From positions 106,835-170,834 of the forward strand of contig NZ_CANMSJ010000008.1 in assembly GCF_947500605.1 (NCBI RefSeq): DNA of 64,000 bases. Direction: 5' to 3'. Shown piece after piece: positions 58,492 through 64,000 of the stretch (its first letter is position 1; each line of letters begins with the position of its first letter). This stretch comes from an uncultured Lacinutrix sp. Its GTDB lineage: Bacteria > Bacteroidota > Bacteroidia > Flavobacteriales > Flavobacteriaceae. Below the pieces are notes generated by a model that saw only the letters and a program-made list of their open reading frames with translations, was not told where the DNA came from and made no database searches. The position numbers were made by a program, and so were the translations under genes.

Positions 58492-60867
58492 ATGAATCAA
58501 TCAAAATCGCTATTACTTATAATAATATGTTTAAGTAGTTTTTTTATTTCGGCGCAAGAAAAATTTACACTAAGCGGCGTTATTCAAGATCAAGGCACAA
58601 ACGAAACTTTAATTGGTGTAAACATTCTTGTACCAGAATTAAACACTGGTACTACTACAAATGAATATGGTTTTTATTCAATAACATTACCAAAAGGCAA
58701 TTACAAATTAGTGGTTAGCTACATTGGTTATACAGACAAAGTAGAAAATATTGTTCTTACTAAAAATCAAAAAAAGAGTATACTTTTAAATGAAGCCACA
58801 GAAAGTTTAGAAGAAGTTATTATTACAGAAAACGTAGAAAAACTGAGTATTAGAAAACCACAAATGAGCGTTAACGCATTATCGTCTTCAACAATAAAAC
58901 AAATTCCTGTTGTACTTGGCGAAGCCGATGTTTTAAAAGCAATAACTTTATTACCTGGTGTTACCAATGCCGGAGAAGGATCTTCTGGGTTTAATGTTAG
59001 AGGTGGTGCAGCAGATCAAAACCTTATACTATTAGACGAAGCTACAGTTTTTAACTCTTCTCATCTTTTTGGATTATTCTCAGTATTCAATCCTGACGCT
59101 ATAAAAGATTTAAAATTATATAAAGGTGGAATTCCTGCTCGTTATGGAGGGCGTGTTTCTTCAGTTTTAGATATTTATCAAAAAGAAGGGAGTAGTAAAG
59201 ATTTTCATGCCAATGGAGGAATTGGTATTGTCTCTAGCCGTTTACTTGTCGAAGGACCATTAAAAAAAGATAAAGGCTCATTTCTTTTAGGTGGTAGAAG
59301 TTCTTATGCGCATTTATTTTTACCACTATTCGATCTTGATAATGTTGCTTATTTCTACGATTTAAACACAAAATTAAGTTACAAATTAAACGAAAACAAC
59401 AACATTTACTTGTCTGGTTATTTTGGTCGAGATGTTTTTAATCTAGCTAATAGTTTCGAAAACACATACGGAAATACCATCGTAAACTTTAGATGGAATC
59501 ATTTATTTAACGATAAACTGTTTTCTAACATGTCACTTATTTATTCAGATTATTACTACGGTCTAAATCTAGATTTTGTAGAATTTAAATGGAACTCTGG
59601 AATTCAGAATTTTAATTTCAAATACGATTTTAAACATTATATAAGTAATAATTTTAAATTACAATATGGTTTAAACAGTATTTATTATAAATTTAATCCT
59701 GGAGAAATAGAGCCTTCTACTCCTACTTCTGGAATAAATGAACAAAAACTAATAGATAAATATGCTTTCGAAAATGCTATTTATCTCGATGCCGAACATA
59801 AAGTGTTAGATAACTTAACACTTGCCTACGGATTAAGGTTAAGTACATTTCAACGACTAGGACAAAGTGAACTAAATATATACCAAAACAACCAAGCTGT
59901 AACTTTTAACAACGATTTTCAAATTTATGAAAGTGCAGATGCTATTGGCACTGAATCTGCTAGCCAAAGTAAAACAATAAAATCGTTTATAAATTTAGAG
60001 CCACGCTTCTCTGCTGCTTATCAATTTAATAGAAAAACTTCTGTAAAAGCAAGTTATAATCGCATGTCACAATATCTACATTTATTGTCTAATACAAGTT
60101 CTCCAACACCTTTAGATGTTTGGGCTCCAAGTGGAAAGTATATTAAGCCACAACTTTTAGATCAATATGCTATTGGGTATTTTAAAAATTTAAAGGACGG
60201 TGATTACTCTTTAGAAATAGAAAGTTATTATAAAGACGTAAAAAATAGAATCGATTATATCGATAGTGCTAATCTAATTGCAAACGATGCTATAGAACGT
60301 GTTATATTAAATGGAAAAGCAAGAGCTTACGGTTTAGAAGTATTGTTTAGAAAAAACGAAGGTCGTTTTAAAGGTTGGATTGCTTATACAATCTCTAAAT
60401 CTGAACAAAGAACACAAGGAAGAACAGCTTTAGAAACAGGAATAAATAATGGAGATTGGTACAACACAGGTTACGATAAAACACACGATTTATCAATTAC
60501 AACAAGTTACAATCTAAATAAAAAATGGGATCTTAATGCAAATTTCTTATTTCAAACTGGCCAGCCTACAACTTACCCTAACGGACAATATACTTATAAC
60601 AATATCGTAATCCCTAATTATAGTGCACGAAACTCTACACGTTTACCAAGCTATCACCGTTTAGATTTTTCTGCAACATATACACCAAAACCAGAAAGAA
60701 CAAAAGGTTGGCAAGGCTCATGGGTTTTTGGTCTTTATAACGCATATAATAGACGTAATGCGGCTTCAATTTCTTTCGCTCAAAACGAAGATAATGGAAA
60801 TAACGAAGCAACACGTTTATCTATTTTTGGAGCCGTACCATCTGTTTCTTATAACTTTAAATTTTAA
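58492..60867 (+). CDS. TonB-dependent outer membrane receptor with carboxypeptidase-like regulatory domain
   Basis: 791 residues with a signal peptide (1-21, ending FISAQ). The first domain (about 25-110) is a carboxypeptidase-regulatory-like fold (GVIQDQGTNETLIGVNI, YKLVVSYIGY). The plug domain follows (about 115-225: LPGVTNAGEGSSGFNVRGGAADQNLILLDE in pieces, ARYGGRVSSVLDI), then a 22-strand barrel ending in aromatic SVSYNFKF. It imports an unknown ligand across the outer membrane using TonB energy. It pairs with the DUF4249 lipoprotein gene 3 bases downstream, the usual Flavobacteria partner. Confidence 0.93.
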   Translation: MNQSKSLLLIIICLSSFFISAQEKFTLSGVIQDQGTNETLIGVNILVPELNTGTTTNEYGFYSITLPKGNYKLVVSYIGYTDKVENIVLTKNQKKSILLNEATESLEEVIITENVEKLSIRKPQMSVNALSSSTIKQIPVVLGEADVLKAITLLPGVTNAGEGSSGFNVRGGAADQNLILLDEATVFNSSHLFGLFSVFNPDAIKDLKLYKGGIPARYGGRVSSVLDIYQKEGSSKDFHANGGIGIVSSRLLVEGPLKKDKGSFLLGGRSSYAHLFLPLFDLDNVAYFYDLNTKLSYKLNENNNIYLSGYFGRDVFNLANSFENTYGNTIVNFRWNHLFNDKLFSNMSLIYSDYYYGLNLDFVEFKWNSGIQNFNFKYDFKHYISNNFKLQYGLNSIYYKFNPGEIEPSTPTSGINEQKLIDKYAFENAIYLDAEHKVLDNLTLAYGLRLSTFQRLGQSELNIYQNNQAVTFNNDFQIYESADAIGTESASQSKTIKSFINLEPRFSAAYQFNRKTSVKASYNRMSQYLHLLSNTSSPTPLDVWAPSGKYIKPQLLDQYAIGYFKNLKDGDYSLEIESYYKDVKNRIDYIDSANLIANDAIERVILNGKARAYGLEVLFRKNEGRFKGWIAYTISKSEQRTQGRTALETGINNGDWYNTGYDKTHDLSITTSYNLNKKWDLNANFLFQTGQPTTYPNGQYTYNNIVIPNYSARNSTRLPSYHRLDFSATYTPKPERTKGWQGSWVFGLYNAYNRRNAASISFAQNEDNGNNEATRLSIFGAVPSVSYNFKF

Positions 60868-60870
60868 AAA

Positions 60871-61683
60871 ATGAAAAACTCAATATATATCTTATTTATA
60901 TTCTTCATCTTTTCATCTTGCCAAGATGTAATAGAACTTGAAGTCCCTAATGCAGAACCTCGTTTAGTAATAGATGCTTCTTTAAATTGGTTCGAAGGAA
61001 CATCGGGATCATACCAAACTATAAAATTAACACTTTCTGCTCCTTTTTTTAATAATGAAATACCAGCCGCAACTGGTGCAAATATTTTTGTAACAGATCA
61101 AAATAATACCGTCTATAACTTTATAGATACAAATTCAAATGGTACATACGAATGCTTTAATTTCAATCCTCAATTAAATCAAGAATACTCATTAACTGTT
61201 ATTTATAACAACGAAACTTATTTTGGTATAGAAACTCTAACGGCTGTTACACCAATAGATTATGTAGAGCAAAATAATGATGGTGGATTTTCAGGAGACG
61301 AAATCGAAATAAAAGCTTTTTATACAGATCCTGCAGACGAAGAAAATTACTATTTTTTTGAATTTCAGGAAGAGTATGAAAGCAATCCAAACCTACAAGT
61401 CTACGATGACGAATTTATAAACGGCAACCAAATCTTTGCATTCTATTCAAACGAAGATACAGAAGTAGGAAACGAGTTAATGATAAGAAATTACGGTGTA
61501 TCAAAGCAGTTCTACCAATTCATGACATTATTATTACAACAAACTTCAGACGGTGGTGGACCTTTCGAAATACAACCAGCAACCGTTCGTGGAAACTGCA
61601 TAAACCAAACTAATCCTCAAAATTTCCCTTTTGGTTACTTTAGAGTATCACAGGCTACAGAAGTTATGTATACTATTGAGTAA
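60871..61683 (+). CDS. DUF4249 family lipoprotein
   Basis: 270 residues with a lipoprotein signal (lipobox IFSSC, cysteine 17). The body is beta-sandwich-like with EPRLVIDASLNWFEG near the start, YNNETYFGIETLTAVTPIDY in the middle and QPATVRGNCINQTNPQNFPFGYF at the end, all characteristic of DUF4249. Members occur directly after TonB receptors and are presumed to be surface ligand-binding lipoproteins working like SusD. It starts 3 bases after the receptor stop. Ligand unknown. Confidence 0.9.
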   Translation: MKNSIYILFIFFIFSSCQDVIELEVPNAEPRLVIDASLNWFEGTSGSYQTIKLTLSAPFFNNEIPAATGANIFVTDQNNTVYNFIDTNSNGTYECFNFNPQLNQEYSLTVIYNNETYFGIETLTAVTPIDYVEQNNDGGFSGDEIEIKAFYTDPADEENYYFFEFQEEYESNPNLQVYDDEFINGNQIFAFYSNEDTEVGNELMIRNYGVSKQFYQFMTLLLQQTSDGGGPFEIQPATVRGNCINQTNPQNFPFGYFRVSQATEVMYTIE

Positions 61684-61691
61684 TATATTTT

Positions 61692-61799
61692 GGGCGTTAC
61701 CAAAACATGTAAAAAACATGTTTCAGTCGTGTAATCCACTATATCTTTTTTTTGCATAAGTGCAACAAAAAAAAGGATGCCGCTGCTACCACTAACGCA
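61692..61799 (+). repeat. Structured intergenic repeat element, copy A
   Basis: It begins GGGCGTTACC (61692-61701) and ends CTAACGCA (61792-61799); the ends pair as GCGTTA/TAACGC. Inside is a hairpin ACATGT-AAAAA-ACATGT (61705-61721) and a second hairpin with a T8G stem (61746-61754) and CA8 partner (61766-61774) around CATAAGTGCAA. The right 65 bases match copy B at 63606-63670 with four substitutions. It lies between the DUF4249 gene and murQ and could also terminate transcription. Confidence 0.8.
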
Positions 61800-61843
61800 A
61801 ATGCAGTATTACAATTAAGCACAATTATCGTATTTTTACAACT

Positions 61844-62671
61844 ATGACATTTATAAAAACTACCGAAAAAGAATCTAATTACAATCATTTAGAAAAAATG
61901 AGCACTTTAGAGCTTTTAACAAACATAAATAAAGAAGATCAAACAGTACCATTAGCTGTAGAAAAAGCATTACCGCAAATTGAAAAACTTGTAGAACAAA
62001 TAGTTTTAAAGTTAGAAAATGGAGGAAGATTATTTTACATCGGTGCTGGAACAAGTGGTCGATTAGGGATTGTAGATGCTTCAGAGTGTCCTCCAACATT
62101 TGGTGTTCCACACGAAATGGTTGTTGGTTTAATCGCCGGTGGAGACATAGCTATTAGAAAAGCCGTAGAGTTTGCAGAAGATTCAACAAATCAAGGTTGG
62201 AAAGACCTACAAGAACATAACATTAATAAAAACGATGTTGTAGTAGGCATTGCCGCTTCCGGAACAACACCTTACGTTATCGAAGCATTAAAAGAATGTA
62301 ACAATAACGAAATCATTACTGGATCTATTTCATGTAATAGTCAAAGTCCATTATCACACACTGCAAAATTTCCAATCGATGTAGTTGTAGGTCCAGAATT
62401 TGTAACTGGAAGTTCTAGAATGAAAGCTGGTACAGCTCAAAAATTAGTACTTAATATGCTAACAACATCTAGCATGATAAAACTAGGAAAAGTAAAAGGC
62501 AATAAAATGATAGATATGCAACTTAGTAATAATAAACTAGTCGATAGAGGAGTAAAAATGATTATGTCAGAACTAAAAATTGAAGAGCAAGAAGCAAAAA
62601 CTCTTTTAAACGTAAATCATAATGTAAGAGCTACAATAGAAGCGTATAATTCTACAAAAAATGGAAACTAA
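61844..62671 (+). CDS. murQ: N-acetylmuramic acid 6-phosphate etherase MurQ
   Basis: 275 residues. It cleaves the lactyl ether of MurNAc 6-phosphate in peptidoglycan recycling. The SIS domain is visible with GRLFYIGAGTSGRLGIVDASECPPTFG (in pieces: GAGTSGRLG 68-76, catalytic E81), GIAASGTTPYVIEAL (sugar-phosphate binding) and TGSSRMKAGTAQKLVLNM. The C-terminal helical domain (about 235-275) is shortened relative to E. coli MurQ (298). It overlaps the DUF6095 gene by 11 bases. Confidence 0.95.
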   Translation: MTFIKTTEKESNYNHLEKMSTLELLTNINKEDQTVPLAVEKALPQIEKLVEQIVLKLENGGRLFYIGAGTSGRLGIVDASECPPTFGVPHEMVVGLIAGGDIAIRKAVEFAEDSTNQGWKDLQEHNINKNDVVVGIAASGTTPYVIEALKECNNNEIITGSISCNSQSPLSHTAKFPIDVVVGPEFVTGSSRMKAGTAQKLVLNMLTTSSMIKLGKVKGNKMIDMQLSNNKLVDRGVKMIMSELKIEEQEAKTLLNVNHNVRATIEAYNSTKNGN

Positions 62672-62897
62672 AAAAACAGATAAAGATGTACTAACAAGAG
62701 GAATTAAAAAAATGGGAATATCTCTAGCTCTAATGTTCCTTGGTCCATCATTTATATATATAGCTTTTAGTAATCAAGAAAAACCACTTTACATTCCTTT
62801 ACTAATAGTTGGAATAGTGGCGTGTATATCAGCAATATTTTTTGCTTTTAAAGGTTTAAACACAGTACTGGACAGTATGTTTAAAAGTAATAAGTAA
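62661..62897 (+). CDS. DUF6095 family small membrane protein
   Basis: 78 residues with two membrane helices (about 19-38 and 45-66) and charged ends. It starts inside murQ (11-base overlap), so it is translationally coupled to it. The pattern KKMGISLALMFLGPSFIYIAF fits DUF6095, which is commonly next to murQ in Flavobacteria. Function unknown. Confidence 0.8.
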   Translation: METKKTDKDVLTRGIKKMGISLALMFLGPSFIYIAFSNQEKPLYIPLLIVGIVACISAIFFAFKGLNTVLDSMFKSNK

Positions 62898-62899
62898 AT

Positions 62900-63409
62900 C
62901 TAATTTTTAACCAAAACTTCTTCTTTTTTAGGTGTTGTAGGATTGTATCCAAAATTACAATCTTTAAAAGTAATATTCAATCTATCAAGTATGTAACCTA
63001 TTATAGCATAATGGTGTATAGTATGGCTATTTGCTTGAGCTAATAATGCAGAATAAGTATACTCAATCTCAATCTTACCACAACCTAAATCATCAGTAAC
63101 AATTATAGAATCTGTTAACTTAGCTTCAATAGCCATTAATTTTTCAATAATTTTATTAAGATAATTACGCGCTGATTCACAGCAATTCTCTACCGCTAAA
63201 TCTCTTTTTCTAGAAGTTAAATCAATCTTTCCTTCATTATTAAATTCTAACGCACAATAATAAAAATCATATATATGTCTCAAGTGAGAGCCAACACTAG
63301 AATAATATGGAGAAACAGATGCATCACTAAGTTCCTCATTAGACAATTTTAATAATAGATCTTTAGATTTTTGTAGGGTAAGTAAAGAGGATTCAATAAT
63401 GCTATTCAT
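62900..63409 (-). CDS. DinB-like four-helix-bundle protein
   Basis: 169 residues, all helical. Metal-ligand-type histidines occur at the expected places: SVGSHLRHIYDFY (about 41-53) and NSHTIHHYAIIGYIL (about 135-149). This matches the DinB/YfiT metal-dependent fold, whose members include thiol transferases and hydrolases; the specific activity here is unknown. It is convergent with the DUF6095 gene, with the stops 2 bases apart. Upstream to the right is the gap containing repeat copy B and the 5S rRNA terminator. Confidence 0.83.
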   Translation of the reverse strand: MNSIIESSLLTLQKSKDLLLKLSNEELSDASVSPYYSSVGSHLRHIYDFYYCALEFNNEGKIDLTSRKRDLAVENCCESARNYLNKIIEKLMAIEAKLTDSIIVTDDLGCGKIEIEYTYSALLAQANSHTIHHYAIIGYILDRLNITFKDCNFGYNPTTPKKEEVLVKN

Positions 63410-63754
63410 ATTTACGAATTTAATTAGAATTAATTGATTAATAAAATTAATTCTACCGATTAGTCAATAATTAATAATATCCTTACAATAAACTATTAAA
63501 TTTCATTGCTATAATTCTTATAAACAATAGATAATATAAGTACTCATAGAATTCAATTAATCAATTTATTAATGGCGCGTTTTTATAAAAATAAAAACCG
63601 TGCTATCCGCTATATCTTTTTTTTGCATAAGTGCAACAAAAAAAAGGATGCCGCTGCTATCACTCGCGCAAGACCTACCAACTTAAGTCTATAGTCTTAG
63701 ACATTAGTTTTTATATGGTTTATGCTTCGTTTCAAAAAAGGTTTAAACAAAAAA
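63410..63754. other. Intergenic region between DinB-like gene and rRNA operon end
   Basis: About 345 bases without a gene. It contains repeat copy B (63573-63670); the remainder is AT-rich and featureless to my eye. Confidence 0.6.
63573..63670 (+). repeat. Structured intergenic repeat element, copy B
   Basis: It begins TGGCGCG (63573-63579) and ends CGCGCA (63665-63670), so the terminal pairing is GCGCG/CGCGC instead of GCGTTA/TAACGC in copies A and C. The core from TCCGCTATATC through the T8/A8 hairpin to GCCGCTGCTATCACT matches copy A at 61735-61799 with only four substitutions. Two of the four are at the paired end and are compensated at the other end. Confidence 0.8.
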
Positions 63755-63782
63755 AATCCTCAACAAATAAATGTTGAGGATT
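63755..63782 (-). terminator. rRNA operon terminator
   Basis: The stem AATCCTCAACA (63755-63765) pairs with TGTTGAGGATT (63772-63782) around AATAAA. On the minus strand it is preceded by the 5S rRNA end and followed by an eight-base T-run. It is the end of an rRNA operon entering from the right. Confidence 0.9.
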
Positions 63783-63789
63783 CTCTAAA

Positions 63790-63896
63790 AAAGGCGACGA
63801 CCTACTCTCCCACGAATGTAGTACCATCGGCGCAAATAGGCTTAACTTCTCTGTTCGGAATGGTAAGAGGTGAGCCCTATCGCAATAATCACCTTA
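63790..63896 (-). rRNA. rrf: 5S ribosomal RNA
   Basis: Read on the minus strand: AAGGTGATTATTGCGATAGG near the 5' end, then CTCACCTCTTACCATTCCG and AACAGAGAAGTTAAGCCTA, and GGGAGAGTAGGTCGTCGCCTT at the 3' end (each quoted in parts). These are the canonical 5S features, and helix I forms between AAGGTG and CGCCTT (63890-63895 and 63791-63796). Ends are estimated to within a few bases. The remaining bases to 64000 look like the 23S-5S spacer, so a 23S gene should lie just beyond the window. Confidence 0.93.
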
Positions 63897-64000
63897 AATC
63901 TTTCGGTGTGTGTAGTGATTTAAATCATCTACTTAACCGTATAAAATAACATACTGAAAAAAGTACACTTGAGTGTATTAAACATGAAAATCGTAATAAT

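Noticed and set aside
63722..63949. Open frame of 75 codons on the + strand near the right end
   Set aside because: It runs antisense across the 5S rRNA and its terminator; the RNA explains the sequence.

Overview
The window looks like ordinary chromosome of a marine-type Flavobacteriaceae (Bacteroidota). Supporting signs seen directly: strongly AT-rich DNA, -7 promoter elements of the TAnnTTTG type, proteins with a type IX secretion (T9SS) C-terminal sorting domain, a TonB receptor/DUF4249 pair, the long Bacteroidota form of RNA polymerase omega, DUF4835 (PorD) next to coaBC, and a long N-terminally extended GAPDH. No genus is assigned. I see no tRNA gene, CRISPR array, prophage, insertion sequence or recognisable defence system.

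Layout. 1-5.9 kb (+): tail of a DUF1015 gene, a small secreted protein, YggS, an exonuclease/GIY-YIG fusion whose start codon appears to be missing or non-standard, a potassium channel with a zinc-ribbon tail, miaA and a DUF2254 membrane protein. 5.9-10.8 kb (-): glycosyltransferase, YbbR, coaE, then a histidine kinase and response regulator. 10.9-17.6 kb (-): two tandem paralogous T9SS surface proteins with inverted copies of the same terminator hairpin. 17.8-25.3 kb (-): fabI, recN, porD, coaBC, rpoZ, bamD, dapA, DUF6913. 25.4-27.5 kb (+): a 5'-nucleotidase split in two genes and a DoxX-like protein. 27.5-34.6 kb (-): two related membrane proteins, then GNAT, prmC, LOG-family, lipoprotein, ligA. 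34.7-41.6 kb: ribD-HAD-EamA-IMPACT operon, a thioesterase, dnaA, a tyrosine phosphatase and an RsmI-like methyltransferase. 41.6-45.7 kb (-): cell-wall genes (dapF, GNAT, mltG, DUF2279, muramidase-like). 45.9-52 kb: Deg protease, GAPDH, a coiled-coil protein, GNAT and two orphan genes. 52.3-54.5 kb (+): trmD and rplS separated by two extra genes, with rplS driven by its own promoter. 54.5-55.4 kb: a 900-base stretch with gene debris and repeat relics. 55.4-62.9 kb (+): pentapeptide-repeat protein, monomeric icd, TonB receptor + DUF4249, murQ-DUF6095. 62.9-64 kb (-): a DinB-like protein and 5S rRNA at the downstream edge of an rRNA operon.

Functional threads: cell-wall supply and remodelling (dapA, dapF, mltG, muramidase-like, murQ), coenzyme A synthesis (coaE, coaBC), envelope biogenesis (bamD, porD, YbbR), DNA repair (recN, ligA, exonuclease/GIY-YIG) and translation (miaA, prmC, RsmI-like, trmD, rplS). 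The most interesting unexplained signals are small: a three-copy structured intergenic element whose paired ends covary, a GC-rich 15-mer repeated inside unrelated coding genes, a terminator hairpin found in both orientations, the start-less exonuclease gene, and an HTH regulator decaying downstream of rplS. I did not find a convincing new multi-gene system.
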